64,000 nt of DNA from an uncultured Carboxylicivirga sp. (GCF_963674565.1 NZ_OY771430.1:2976001-3040000); one strand, 5' to 3'; counted from the first letter of the stretch, positions 17,648-27,316 are shown. Notes: generated by a model not told the origin, from the letters alone. Program-made: numbers and translations.

Positions 17648-17896
17648 ATGAGAAAATTAGTTTTATTCATCTTTTTTGTGAGCTTTCTGAAAATTTCAGC
17701 ACAGGAATATCGAGACTTTGTAAATAGCGGTAACATGCTTGATTTAGGATCTTTGGGTTATAATAGGCGAATTGTTGAAGTAACTAAATTAACGTTCTTT
17801 ATTAGATATGTTGAACCAATTGACACATCCATGATTTCAGCTCCATGGATAAAAGCAAACAAGCAAATCAATGAATTGAAATTGAAAGGTGGATAA
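17648..17896 (+). CDS. Hypothetical short secreted protein
   Basis: An 82-residue ORF beginning with a good signal peptide (MRKLVLFIFFVSFLKISAQ). The remaining 63 residues carry no recognisable motif. It may be a genuine small secreted protein or the 5' remnant of a longer gene; no continuation in another frame was seen before the converging gene at 17909. The signal peptide is the only support. Confidence 0.5.
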   Translation: MRKLVLFIFFVSFLKISAQEYRDFVNSGNMLDLGSLGYNRRIVEVTKLTFFIRYVEPIDTSMISAPWIKANKQINELKLKGG

Positions 17897-17908
17897 TAAA
17901 TACATTTA

Positions 17909-18427
17909 TTACTGCAACCTCTCCTTTCGAACAGGTGCCGCAGGATAAAACTGAAGTATAGTAATTTTATCTCCATTAAAAATCAGATGTAAAATATTCG
18001 ACTGCTTATTATAAACATCAAAAAGTAAAGTATTTTTTATTGTTACCGTTTCAAACAGTCTCACTGTTTTCAAATCACCGCTAAAAGTAACCTGACAAAC
18101 ATTTTCCTCAATCATCTTTACTTTTAACAATTCTAATTTAACCTCTTTATCATCAACAGATAGCAAAAACTCCCCCGACACATAATTCTTAATCGTTTCA
18201 ATCATTTCGGGTTGAGGATTATCATAGTTAAATGACGGTTGAGGGAATTCCGACTGTAAAGCAGATTCAAAATCATCCGCAAAAAAATTAATAGTCAATT
18301 TGCACGACTTTGATTCAACATCTATCTCCAACTTCCCTGTTGTCATCTTAATTGGATGTGCACTTACTGAAAAACAGTTAAATGTAAATAAAGCGGCCAG
18401 CAGCAAGTTTTTTAATCCGAATTTCAT
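17909..18427 (-). CDS. DUF6702-family secreted protein
   Basis: A 172-residue protein with a signal peptide (about 1-23, ending VSAHP). The mature protein starts HPIKMTTGKLEID, continues with alternating strands (SCKLTINFFADDFESAL) and ends with DKITILQFYPAAP. This pattern, with His-Pro at the mature N-terminus, matches the DUF6702 family, commonly encoded beside HupE/UreJ-type membrane proteins. It lies 4 bases downstream of such a gene on the same strand, so the two form an operon. A metal-related envelope role is possible but not shown. Confidence 0.7.
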   Translation of the reverse strand: MKFGLKNLLLAALFTFNCFSVSAHPIKMTTGKLEIDVESKSCKLTINFFADDFESALQSEFPQPSFNYDNPQPEMIETIKNYVSGEFLLSVDDKEVKLELLKVKMIEENVCQVTFSGDLKTVRLFETVTIKNTLLFDVYNKQSNILHLIFNGDKITILQFYPAAPVRKERLQ

Positions 18428-18431
18428 TTTA

Positions 18432-19013
18432 TTAAATCATAGCTTTTATAATCATTGTCAGGGCAATGCCTCCACCTGCACCAGAAACAACCAGATTCCA
18501 ATCTCGATGCTTAATGGTGAACAAACGCGTCATTATTAAATTAACTAACATAAAAACACCTACAATAATAATTTGTCCTACTTCAATACCCAGATTAAAC
18601 AAAAACAATGGGAAAACAATTGACTCATCAGATATACCCATCATCATTGAGCGAAAAAAATTGGAGAATCCCATACCATGAATCAAACCAAAAGCTAAAG
18701 CCAGAAAATAGTTGAACTGTATTTTCTTATCCTGAGTCGACTTTTGGGCTAGATTAAAAATGCTGGTCAATAAAATAGTTATCGGAATCAAAGTCTCAAC
18801 CAGTTTCTGATTCACACTTATTATATCCAACCCTGCTAATGCAAGTGTAACTGTATGTCCAATAGTAAATGCAGTGATGAGAATCAGAATTTGTTTCCAG
18901 CGATTCAACTGATAGACCGCACAAAGAGTTATTATAAAAACCATATGATCCAAACCTTGCAGATCGGTAATATGGTCTATTCCTTGTTTTAAATAAAATA
19001 GAAATTGATCCAT
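18432..19013 (-). CDS. HupE/UreJ_2-family membrane protein
   Basis: A 193-residue protein with about six membrane helices. The motifs QGLDHMVFIITL, FTIGHTVTLALA and GLIHGMGFSNF place His residues in membrane helices as in HupE/UreJ nickel/cobalt transport-related proteins. HupE and UreJ import Ni2+ in other bacteria, but this short variant (often called HupE/UreJ_2) occurs widely in Bacteroidetes without urease or hydrogenase genes nearby, as here. It is immediately followed by the DUF6702 gene. Substrate cannot be inferred from sequence alone. Confidence 0.82.
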   Translation of the reverse strand: MDQFLFYLKQGIDHITDLQGLDHMVFIITLCAVYQLNRWKQILILITAFTIGHTVTLALAGLDIISVNQKLVETLIPITILLTSIFNLAQKSTQDKKIQFNYFLALAFGLIHGMGFSNFFRSMMMGISDESIVFPLFLFNLGIEVGQIIIVGVFMLVNLIMTRLFTIKHRDWNLVVSGAGGGIALTMIIKAMI

Positions 19014-19101
19014 TTATTGAGGTTATTTTAATAAGTTGCGGCAAATTAGCATTAATATAATAAGCAAAACTGGAATATTGTTCCAAAACCTGAATATATA
19101 T

Positions 19102-20244
19102 ATGAAATTTCATCTGCTTTTGATCATATTTTCCTTTGGGTGTCTGAAGCTTTATGCTCATCGCGAAGAGACTTATTACCTAAAAGGAAAATTACACGAT
19201 AAGGAAATTGTATTTCAACTGGATGAATACGGTGATGTTTGCATGGCCAGATACATAACTGAAGACAACCTTTTCGATCAAACACTGGAAGGAAAGATTC
19301 TTAGAGGAGGAAGATTTATTCTGACTACATCACATTTTGATGATGAGAAAAGACAAAAAGTAGTAACAGATTCTCTTTTTCTTCACGAAATTGAATTGAA
19401 TAAATGGGAAGGTGAATGGATAGATAAAAATGGCACACAATCTGTCTTTAAATTAAAACCTTTATTGGTTGATGAACTCAATCATCCATATATTAAAGCC
19501 ATTAAAAAGTACCGCGTCACTCCCTACCTGGCATATAAAACAAGAGCAATACAATTTGAAACCATCAAAACAGAAAAAATAGGTAAAAATACTTTTATCG
19601 ATTATCTCAAGGAACCAGAAAGTGGTATAACATGGTTCAGAGTCAAAACAAATAAAAAAGGAAGTATGGACGTTGATTCGATCAACACCTGGCTCGAAGC
19701 CGAACAACTGGATGCAATTAACATGACTTATAGCTGTGTCAACCTGGGTAAACAGGGTAATTATTCAACTTCTTTTAGTATTCATTATATAGATAATCAA
19801 TTTCTTAGCTATAGCATCATCACCAATTCCTCATGCTATGGAATACAGGAACCAGAAAAAAAGATGTACCGCACCCTTAAAATGGCTAATGCTGAAGCAT
19901 TTCAATTCGAAGAACTCTACTGGTTTGGGGAAGAACAACAACCAACATTCAGTCCCGGTGAATACCAGTGGTTTCAATACAGATACAAAGTATTTGGCCC
20001 AAAATTACTGGATTTACTTAATGAGCTTTATCCTGAAAAAATGAATCCGGATGACAAAACAGCTTTCAGTTATAATAATGTCAAACTATGGCAATTCCCC
20101 GACTGGTATCTTACTCCTAAAGGAATTTATTTCGAATGTAAGTCACCTGCAATTACTAAATCAGAAGATTCTTTTCCGTGGTCGGTGATTCCTTATAAAA
20201 AACTAAAGTCATACTCAACGGGTAAGTATAAATTAGCAAAGTAA
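19102..20244 (+). CDS. Hypothetical secreted protein
   Basis: A 380-residue protein with a signal peptide (MKFHLLLIIFSFGCLKLYAH). The N-terminal 110 residues are strand-rich and resemble a small beta-barrel (YYLKGKLHDKEIVFQLDEYGD). The C-terminal half contains YIDNQFLSYSIITNSSCYG and a long acidic/aromatic stretch. I cannot assign a family with confidence; the central part is mildly reminiscent of DUF3298-type extracellular proteins. ATG 19102 begins the signal peptide and is preferred over an in-frame start at 19036. It is divergent from the HupE/DUF6702 pair. Confidence 0.65.
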   Translation: MKFHLLLIIFSFGCLKLYAHREETYYLKGKLHDKEIVFQLDEYGDVCMARYITEDNLFDQTLEGKILRGGRFILTTSHFDDEKRQKVVTDSLFLHEIELNKWEGEWIDKNGTQSVFKLKPLLVDELNHPYIKAIKKYRVTPYLAYKTRAIQFETIKTEKIGKNTFIDYLKEPESGITWFRVKTNKKGSMDVDSINTWLEAEQLDAINMTYSCVNLGKQGNYSTSFSIHYIDNQFLSYSIITNSSCYGIQEPEKKMYRTLKMANAEAFQFEELYWFGEEQQPTFSPGEYQWFQYRYKVFGPKLLDLLNELYPEKMNPDDKTAFSYNNVKLWQFPDWYLTPKGIYFECKSPAITKSEDSFPWSVIPYKKLKSYSTGKYKLAK

Positions 20245-20283
20245 CATCTCACTAAAAAAATCCGATAAAGAAAACAAGTAGCA

Positions 20284-21546
20284 CTATTCATTAAAACTCC
20301 ACTCCGATCCTTTCATCACATAACGGGCTGTTTTTCGACTAACCTGAGAGTCGACTACTTCCTTATTTTCTATTACCTCATCAATTGCTTCTTGTGTGTA
20401 ATGACGAATGGTAACCAACTCCATATTTGTATTATATAACACACCGTAATGGTTACTTAATTCTCTTATTACAGCATCAATATTTTTATGATGATCTACA
20501 CAAACAGAGAAATTAAGCGCCGAACTCTGCATCAGGTTAATCTTAATCCTGTTTCTGCTGATTACTTCAAAAATTTCACTCAGATTTTCTTCCAGTATAA
20601 ACGAAAAATCCTTGGGTGAGATACTAAGTAATGTCTGATTGCGCTTTAACACATAAATAGGTGGTAATTGCAGGTTTTGCTCAGTTGCCTTGATAGCAGT
20701 TCCAGCATTATGCGGATGAATGAAGGACTTTACCAATAATGGAATTTGTTTGTTTTGTAGCGGTTTTATAGTTTTGGGATGAATAACCTGCGCACCATAA
20801 TAGGTTAGTTCAATGGCTTCCCAATATGATAGTTCATCCAGCATTTGAGCTTTTGGATACCATCGTGGATCAGCATTCAGTACCCCGGGAACATCTTTCC
20901 AAATAGATAAATTTTCAGCGTCCAAAGCATACGAAATAATGGCTCCTGTATAATCAGATCCTTCCCGTCCAAGTGTTGTGGTAAGATTCGTGTCAGTTGA
21001 TCCAATAAATCCTTGCGTTATATATCTTTGAACACCATCAAAACTAAATATTTCCTTCATTAATCGCGAAGTTAACTCCCAGTTAACACCGGCACTTCTG
21101 AACAGATCATCCGTTCTTAAAACCTTTCTTATATCTATCCATTTATTCTGCCAATCAGTTTTATTCAAGTAGCTACTCACAATAAAAGTACTCATCAGTT
21201 CACCAAAAGGCACAATCTGATCATATTCGAAGTCAAAGTTAAGTGAAGGTTCTGTTTCGAGTTTTAATTGTATGATTTCAAACCATTCATCCAGCAAATC
21301 ACGCTCCGATTCATCAAATAAATCGGCAACTATTTTCTGATGATAATCCTTTATCTTATTGTAATGCTCTTCAATTCCATTTCCTTCGAAATAGGCTTGT
21401 ACCAATTCTTCAAAGGCATTGGTCATTTTTCCCATTGCCGAAATAACCACTACCAACGGGTCGCTATATCGATTCACAATACTGGCCAGATTTCTGACAC
21501 CATCGGCATCTTTAACAGATGCGCCTCCAAACTTAAATACTTTCAT
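20284..21546 (-). CDS. lysC: Monofunctional aspartate kinase
   Basis: A 420-residue enzyme phosphorylating aspartate, the first step to lysine, threonine, methionine and meso-diaminopimelate. KFGGASV at the N-terminus is the aspartokinase signature; FIGSTDTNLTTTLGREGSDYTGA forms the nucleotide/aspartate site and KDVPGVLNADPRW the catalytic loop. The C-terminal 120 residues carry two ACT-like regulatory units (LSISPKDFSF, NLMQSSALNFSVCVD). No homoserine dehydrogenase is fused. It supplies precursor for the mDAP cell wall whose ligases are encoded later in the window. Confidence 0.9.
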   Translation of the reverse strand: MKVFKFGGASVKDADGVRNLASIVNRYSDPLVVVISAMGKMTNAFEELVQAYFEGNGIEEHYNKIKDYHQKIVADLFDESERDLLDEWFEIIQLKLETEPSLNFDFEYDQIVPFGELMSTFIVSSYLNKTDWQNKWIDIRKVLRTDDLFRSAGVNWELTSRLMKEIFSFDGVQRYITQGFIGSTDTNLTTTLGREGSDYTGAIISYALDAENLSIWKDVPGVLNADPRWYPKAQMLDELSYWEAIELTYYGAQVIHPKTIKPLQNKQIPLLVKSFIHPHNAGTAIKATEQNLQLPPIYVLKRNQTLLSISPKDFSFILEENLSEIFEVISRNRIKINLMQSSALNFSVCVDHHKNIDAVIRELSNHYGVLYNTNMELVTIRHYTQEAIDEVIENKEVVDSQVSRKTARYVMKGSEWSFNE

Positions 21547-21722
21547 AAACTACTCGAATAGATAAGTAAAATTAAACGAAAGGTTCAATAATTTCATATT
21601 TATCTAAAAAAATTCTACTACTATCAATTCATAACTGACTTTAATCAATTGAAAAAACTTTCGATAGCAAACCTTGTTAATTACAATACCTGAACACCCA
21701 TTACAATTTAAAACCAAATACT

Positions 21723-22787
21723 ATGACAAAATTCGAAGTCACAACGTTGAGCGAGTATATCCTCAACAAACAAATGTCTTTTCCTCAGTCGCGCGGAGGC
21801 TTCTCTCATCTGCTTCATCATGTTAGCACTGCTGCCCGAATTGTTAATCGAGAAGTAAATAAAGCAGGGCTGGTTGATATTCTTGGTGAAGCAGGAAATA
21901 CCAATGTACAGGGCGAAGACCAGAAAAAGCTGGATGTTTTTGCCAATGAACACTTTATTGATGCAATCAGAGGTTGTGGTGAAGTTTGTGCCATTGCCTC
22001 AGAAGAAAATGAGAGTTTTATCTTCTTTGATGATGAAAAAGGGAGAAATGGCAAATATGTTTTCCTCATGGATCCACTTGACGGCTCCTCCAATATTGAT
22101 GTTAATGTTTCAATCGGCACAATATTCTCAATTTATAAAAGAGTTACTCCGATTGGAGAAAAAGCAGGTATGGAAGATTTTCTGCAACCCGGAACAGCTC
22201 AGTTGGCAGCCGGATATATTTTATATGGCAGCTCAACTATGCTGGTTTATACCACTGGCAATGGTGTAAACGGTTTTACACTGGATCCTTCCATTGGCGA
22301 ATTCTGTCTTTCTCATCGCAGAATAACCACTCCGGAAAATGGTCGAATATATTCCATCAATGAAGGTAATTACAAGAAATTTCCTAAAGGAGTTAAGAAG
22401 TATATAAAATATTGCCAAGAACGGGATGATTCAACCAGTCGTCCTTATACTTCAAGATATATTGGATCCTTGGTTGCTGATTTCCATCGTAACCTGTTAA
22501 AAGGAGGCATCTTTATTTATCCTGAAACTGAGTCCGCTCCATTAGGCAAACTCCGTTTGCTTTACGAATGTAACCCTATTGCCTTTCTGGCTGAACAAGC
22601 CGGAGGTAAAGCATCCAATGGAGAAAAACGTATAATGGAAATTCAACCCAAATCGTTACACCAACGCACTCCCTTCTATACAGGTTCAAAAGATATGGTT
22701 GACTTGATTGAGGATTACCTGAATGATTTTGCACATAAAAACTCAAAACGATTTAAAGCAGCTCAACAATCCGTTCAACACAATTGA
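21723..22787 (+). CDS. fbp: Fructose-1,6-bisphosphatase, class I
   Basis: A 354-residue enzyme of gluconeogenesis hydrolysing fructose 1,6-bisphosphate to fructose 6-phosphate. The metal motif DPLDGSSNIDVNVSIGTIFS is diagnostic of class I FBPases, as are ASEENES and NPIAFLAEQAGGKAS. Length is slightly above the 332 residues of the E. coli enzyme because of N- and C-terminal extensions. It is divergent from lysC across a 176-base gap and ends at a terminator. Confidence 0.95.
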   Translation: MTKFEVTTLSEYILNKQMSFPQSRGGFSHLLHHVSTAARIVNREVNKAGLVDILGEAGNTNVQGEDQKKLDVFANEHFIDAIRGCGEVCAIASEENESFIFFDDEKGRNGKYVFLMDPLDGSSNIDVNVSIGTIFSIYKRVTPIGEKAGMEDFLQPGTAQLAAGYILYGSSTMLVYTTGNGVNGFTLDPSIGEFCLSHRRITTPENGRIYSINEGNYKKFPKGVKKYIKYCQERDDSTSRPYTSRYIGSLVADFHRNLLKGGIFIYPETESAPLGKLRLLYECNPIAFLAEQAGGKASNGEKRIMEIQPKSLHQRTPFYTGSKDMVDLIEDYLNDFAHKNSKRFKAAQQSVQHN

Positions 22788-22811
22788 TGTAAAATATAGT
22801 TGTTTCTTAAT

Positions 22812-22841
22812 ATGGCTTTCCTTACGGATAGCCATTTTTTA
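22812..22841 (+). terminator. Rho-independent terminator after fbp
   Basis: ATGGCT (22812-22817) pairs with AGCCAT (22830-22835); the stem continues through one mismatch with TCC/GGA around loop TTAC and is followed by six T residues. Confidence 0.85.
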
Positions 22842-22900
22842 TATGTATAGTCAAACAATTAGCCTGTTCTATGCTTTATTATTGAATGAATTATTTCCGT

Positions 22901-22908
22901 TACCTTTG
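22901..22908 (+). promoter_or_regulatory. Probable -7 box of mfd
   Basis: TACCTTTG lies only 16 bases upstream of the GTG start of mfd, which would place the transcription start about 10 bases before translation. A TTG at 22882-22884 is the nearest -33 candidate, at a short 16-base spacing. Confidence 0.5.
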
Positions 22909-22924
22909 CAAAAATTTTTAGAAA

Positions 22925-25900
22925 GTGGAGCTAAGCCGTATATTATCTTACTATCAGAACGACGAACGAATCATTCAGGTCAAATCATTTTTTGAAAGCA
23001 AAACAACATCTATATACCTGGATGGCCTTGTAGGAAGTGCCAAATCAGTTTTGATGGCTAGTCTTTTACAAGATGGTCCACATCTGATAGTAATGAATGA
23101 TCGCGAAGAAGCGGCATATATCTATAACGATCTTGTTCAGTTAAGCTCTCAAAAACATGTATCTTTCTTACCCTCTTCTTTTAAACGTTCGCCTGAATAT
23201 GGTCAAAAAGATAGTCAGAATGTTCTGTTACGCACCGAGGCCTTAAGTCATCTTCATTCTGAGAACAAGTCACTTTTTGTATTAACCTATCCCGAGGCAT
23301 TAATTGAAAAAGTAATTTCGGCAGAAGAGTTGGACAATAATCGTCTTGTAATAAAAAAAGGAGATCATCTTGATATCTCCTTCATAACAGAAGTATTAAC
23401 CGAATACCATTTTCAACGCGTTGATTTTGTATTTGAACCAGGACAGTATTCTGTTCGTGGTAGCATTATTGATGTTTATTCTTTCTCGGATGAAGACCCA
23501 TACAGGATTGACTTCTTTGGAGATGAAGTTGACAGTATCCGAAAATTCAACCTTGAAAATCAATTATCAAAAGAGAAAATTGAAAAGGTAATCATTGTTC
23601 CTAACCTAACCGAGAATCAGGACAATCAATCGCTGTGTGCCGTTTCGGAATATTTGCCAGCTAATACTAAAATATGGATGGCTAATCCTCAATTCATTCA
23701 GGATAGGTTAAATGATATTGAATCAAAATTAAAAGATATTCCTGTAATTGAAACTGAAGATGAAGAAGATACTCATCAATACCTTCTTTCAAATCAGGTT
23801 TGTTCATATTCTGATTTCAAATCAGGACTGAATAACAAAACTGTATTGGTATTTGGAAGTAAAAACTCTCTAAACAGCAATTCGATAGTTAATTTCGACT
23901 TATCGCCACAACCAGTATTCCATAAGAACTTCGATCTTTTGGAGAAAGATTTACAGGAAAAGCGAAACAACAGTTTCGAAAATCATATTCTCTCTGATAA
24001 CCCTAAGCAGTTCGAACGGTTGAAAGCTATTTTCCAGGACAGAGGAATTAATGTCAAATACACCGAAATTGATCACAGTCTACACGAAGGATTTATTGAC
24101 AATGATTCTTTTCTTGCTTTTTATACAGATCATCAGATTTTTGAGCGTTATCATAAATTCTCCTTACGAACTGAAAAGGCTAAAGCTGCTCAGCAAGCCA
24201 TTTCATTAAAAGAACTTAACCGTTTAAACCCGGGTGATTATGTTGTACACATCGATCATGGAGTTGGACGATTTGGAGGTTTGGTAACAACCGAGGTAAA
24301 CGGAAGACCTCAGGAAGCCATTCGATTAATATACCGCGACAATGATGTGTTACTGGTTAATATACATTCGCTTCATCGCATCAGTAAATTCAAAGGTAAG
24401 GACGGCACTCCACCCAAAATTAACAAACTGGGAACACCTGCCTGGCAAAAACTGAAAGATAAAACCAAGTCGAAGGTTAAAGATATTGCCCGTGAGCTGA
24501 TTGCTTTGTATGCCAAACGGAAAGCTAATCCTGGGTTTGCTTTCTCACCTGACACTTATTTACAAACTGAATTGGAGGCTTCCTTCCTTTATGAAGACAC
24601 GCCTGATCAATATAAATCCACTCTTGCCATAAAGGACGATATGCATTCATCAACTCCAATGGATCGTTTGGTTTGCGGTGATGTTGGTTTTGGAAAAACA
24701 GAGTTAGCCATTCGTGCAGCTTTTAAAGCCGTTACAGACAATAAACAGGTTGCTGTATTAGTGCCCACCACCATTTTGGCCCTACAGCATTTTCAGACTT
24801 TTAAAGATCGATTGAAAGATTTTCCAGTTTCCGTTGATTACATCAGTCGACTTAGAAAGCCTAAAGACATTAGGGAAGCCATTAAAAAACTCAAAGAAGG
24901 AAAACTTGATATTTTAATCGGAACACATCGTTTAATAGGTAAAGATGTTGAGTTTAATGACCTGGGACTTCTGATTATTGATGAGGAACAGCGATTTGGC
25001 GTATCTGTAAAAGAGAAGCTTAAGCAGCTGAAAATAAACGTAGATACACTTACTCTTACAGCCACTCCAATACCCCGCACGTTGCAATTTTCTTTGATGG
25101 GTGCGCGCGATTTGTCTATCTTAAACACAGCACCTCCCAACCGTCATCCAATCATTACGGAGTTACATGTTTTAAACGAAGAAATAATTAAAGAAGCCAT
25201 CCTATATGAAGTTGAACGGGGTGGACAGGTTTTCTTTATTCATAACAGGGTTCAGAATATTATGGAGATACAGGATATGATAAACCGTATTCTGCCCGAC
25301 GTTAAAACCATTGTAGCTCATGGTCAGATGGACGGACCTTCCTTGGAAAAGATTATGCTTGACTTTATCTCTGGTGAGTATGATGTTCTAATTGCAACAA
25401 CCATCATTGAATCTGGTCTCGATATTCCCAATGCGAACACTATTATTATTAACAATGCCAATAATTTTGGTTTAAGCGAACTTCATCAGTTGCGTGGTCG
25501 TGTTGGACGATCAAACAAAAAGGCTTTTTGTTATTTGATGGCACCACCTCTCTCAACATTGACTCAGGAAGCTCGTCGAAGATTAAAAATCATCGAAGAA
25601 TTTTCTGACCTGGGAAGTGGCTTTAATATTGCCATGCAGGATCTGGATATACGAGGCGCAGGTGACCTCTTAGGTGGTGAACAAAGTGGATTTATTTCTG
25701 ACATTGGCTACGAAACCTATCAGCGAATTTTAAATGAGGCTTTGTTAGAATTAAAAGAAACAGAATATCAGGATTTATACAAGGAAGAACAAGAGAAAGA
25801 TCTTGAGAATGCAGAATTTGTAAAAGACTGTATTGTTGAAACAGATAGCGAATTAAGACTGCCTGAATCGTATATTGAAAATATTGCAGAGCGAATGCAG

Positions 25901-26278
25901 CTATACCGCGATTTAGATAACATTGAAGAGGAAGATGAACTGAAGGCTTTTGAAAACAATCTCATTGACAGATTTGGTCCTATTCCTGAATCAGGTCAGG
26001 GTTTATTTGAGATAGTTCGTATCAGAAAAACAGCCAAGAAACTGGGTATTGAAAAGATCATGTTGAAAAACAACCTGCTTTACCTGTATTTTGTATCAAA
26101 TCAGGAATCTATCTTTTTTCAATCACAGGTATTTAGTAAAATCTTATTATGGCTTCAGAATAATCCTAGAAAAGCGACGATGAAAGAAGGAAAAAGTAAG
26201 CTGTACCTAATGATGAAAGACGTTAACTCTATTGAAGAAGCAAGAGAAATAATTAATCAAATGCATCAATCAACTTAA
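22925..26278 (+). CDS. mfd: Mfd, transcription-repair coupling factor
   Basis: A 1117-residue DNA translocase that removes stalled RNA polymerase and recruits UvrA. It shows an N-terminal UvrB-like module (about 1-350), the RNA-polymerase-interacting domain (PGDYVVHIDHGVGRFGG), helicase motifs GDVGFGKT at 585-592, DEEQRFGV and TATPIPRTL, helicase motif VI in HQLRGRVGRS, and a TRCF C-terminal domain. Translation must start at GTG 22925 or later, because an in-frame TAG sits two codons upstream at 22919; the N-terminal sequence from that GTG is family-like. Its stop codon directly abuts the stop of the convergent response-regulator gene. Confidence 0.95.
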   Translation: MELSRILSYYQNDERIIQVKSFFESKTTSIYLDGLVGSAKSVLMASLLQDGPHLIVMNDREEAAYIYNDLVQLSSQKHVSFLPSSFKRSPEYGQKDSQNVLLRTEALSHLHSENKSLFVLTYPEALIEKVISAEELDNNRLVIKKGDHLDISFITEVLTEYHFQRVDFVFEPGQYSVRGSIIDVYSFSDEDPYRIDFFGDEVDSIRKFNLENQLSKEKIEKVIIVPNLTENQDNQSLCAVSEYLPANTKIWMANPQFIQDRLNDIESKLKDIPVIETEDEEDTHQYLLSNQVCSYSDFKSGLNNKTVLVFGSKNSLNSNSIVNFDLSPQPVFHKNFDLLEKDLQEKRNNSFENHILSDNPKQFERLKAIFQDRGINVKYTEIDHSLHEGFIDNDSFLAFYTDHQIFERYHKFSLRTEKAKAAQQAISLKELNRLNPGDYVVHIDHGVGRFGGLVTTEVNGRPQEAIRLIYRDNDVLLVNIHSLHRISKFKGKDGTPPKINKLGTPAWQKLKDKTKSKVKDIARELIALYAKRKANPGFAFSPDTYLQTELEASFLYEDTPDQYKSTLAIKDDMHSSTPMDRLVCGDVGFGKTELAIRAAFKAVTDNKQVAVLVPTTILALQHFQTFKDRLKDFPVSVDYISRLRKPKDIREAIKKLKEGKLDILIGTHRLIGKDVEFNDLGLLIIDEEQRFGVSVKEKLKQLKINVDTLTLTATPIPRTLQFSLMGARDLSILNTAPPNRHPIITELHVLNEEIIKEAILYEVERGGQVFFIHNRVQNIMEIQDMINRILPDVKTIVAHGQMDGPSLEKIMLDFISGEYDVLIATTIIESGLDIPNANTIIINNANNFGLSELHQLRGRVGRSNKKAFCYLMAPPLSTLTQEARRRLKIIEEFSDLGSGFNIAMQDLDIRGAGDLLGGEQSGFISDIGYETYQRILNEALLELKETEYQDLYKEEQEKDLENAEFVKDCIVETDSELRLPESYIENIAERMQLYRDLDNIEEEDELKAFENNLIDRFGPIPESGQGLFEIVRIRKTAKKLGIEKIMLKNNLLYLYFVSNQESIFFQSQVFSKILLWLQNNPRKATMKEGKSKLYLMMKDVNSIEEAREIINQMHQST

Positions 26279-27316
26279 TTATTTTCCCGGATAGAAGAAT
26301 ATTTCCATTACTTTTCCGGAAGCATCTTTGATGATATGACTTTTAAACAAGGTCGGCACCTTATCTTCGGCAACCAATTTGTAAGACAAAACTGATTCTT
26401 CTGTAATTTTTTGAAAATAATCAGAAAGACCTTCAACATTCTTACCGTTTAACTCCAAACCATCAAAAAGAGAACTGTGGCTAATTTCTTTAATTTCAAG
26501 ATCAGCATTAGTGATAAAATAAGGAAGACCAAATGAATCAATCATGGTTTTATAAGCAAGTGAAGTCTTGTTGCTATACTCCATATCCGAAGCTTCCACC
26601 ATTGTTACCTGCAACGACTTCTTTTTGTTAAAAACAATAGGTGATCCAGATATCTTTGCATAGAATACCTGCCCGTGCACATCCTGCATAGCCAATAATT
26701 GATTCTGAAATCCTTGTCCTTTATCTTTAAACTCTTTAAGAAGTTGATCGACCATTTCTTTATATTCCGGTTCAACAAAATTCAGATAAGGAAGTGTAAT
26801 CACATCTTCCATATAATGAGTTTTAAATAAATCCAGAGCTAAATGATTCAAATATTGTATTCTGCCATCCTGTAAAATCATCAATGGCATAGGTGCATCA
26901 CTAATAAACTGGCGATATCCCCTTTCTCTTTCACGCTGTTCCTGATCTACACGATGCTTATAGAAAGCCAGATCAATACTAATCCCTAATTCCTTTTTAT
27001 TAACAGGTTTAACCAGATACCCATACGAATTAGACACAATGGCCCTTTTAATTACCTGGCTACTGGTGTCAGAAGAAACATAAATTACCGGAATATCAAG
27101 TTCACGACGTAATTGTTCCGATGTTTGAATTCCATCCAACTCTCCATCAAGATGAATATCCATCAACACCACATCAGGTCGAAGGCGATGACAAAGATCA
27201 ATTGCCTCAGCACCGGTTGAACAGCGTCCAACCAATTCGTGTCCAAGTTCACGCAGAAACATCGTAAATATGGCTGCAATAAACTTATCGTCTTCAACAA
27301 CAACTACTTTTCTCAT
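26279..27316 (-). CDS. Response regulator with REC and PAS domains
   Basis: A 345-residue protein. Residues 1-120 form a receiver with acidic pocket Glu8-Asp9-Asp10, phospho-acceptor Asp53 (VVLMDIHL) and Lys103 (LVKP). About 130-235 form a PAS domain (MPLMILQDGRIQYLN) and a second PAS-like segment may occupy the C-terminal 100 residues. No DNA-binding, GGDEF or kinase output domain is visible, so it probably signals through protein contacts. It ends exactly where mfd ends on the other strand. No cognate kinase is adjacent. Confidence 0.85.
   Translation of the reverse strand: MRKVVVVEDDKFIAAIFTMFLRELGHELVGRCSTGAEAIDLCHRLRPDVVLMDIHLDGELDGIQTSEQLRRELDIPVIYVSSDTSSQVIKRAIVSNSYGYLVKPVNKKELGISIDLAFYKHRVDQEQRERERGYRQFISDAPMPLMILQDGRIQYLNHLALDLFKTHYMEDVITLPYLNFVEPEYKEMVDQLLKEFKDKGQGFQNQLLAMQDVHGQVFYAKISGSPIVFNKKKSLQVTMVEASDMEYSNKTSLAYKTMIDSFGLPYFITNADLEIKEISHSSLFDGLELNGKNVEGLSDYFQKITEESVLSYKLVAEDKVPTLFKSHIIKDASGKVMEIFFYPGK

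Noticed and set aside
17894..17911. AATAAAT/ATTTATT hairpin as a bidirectional terminator
   Set aside because: The stem is all A/T and weak; it may form by chance in AT-rich DNA.
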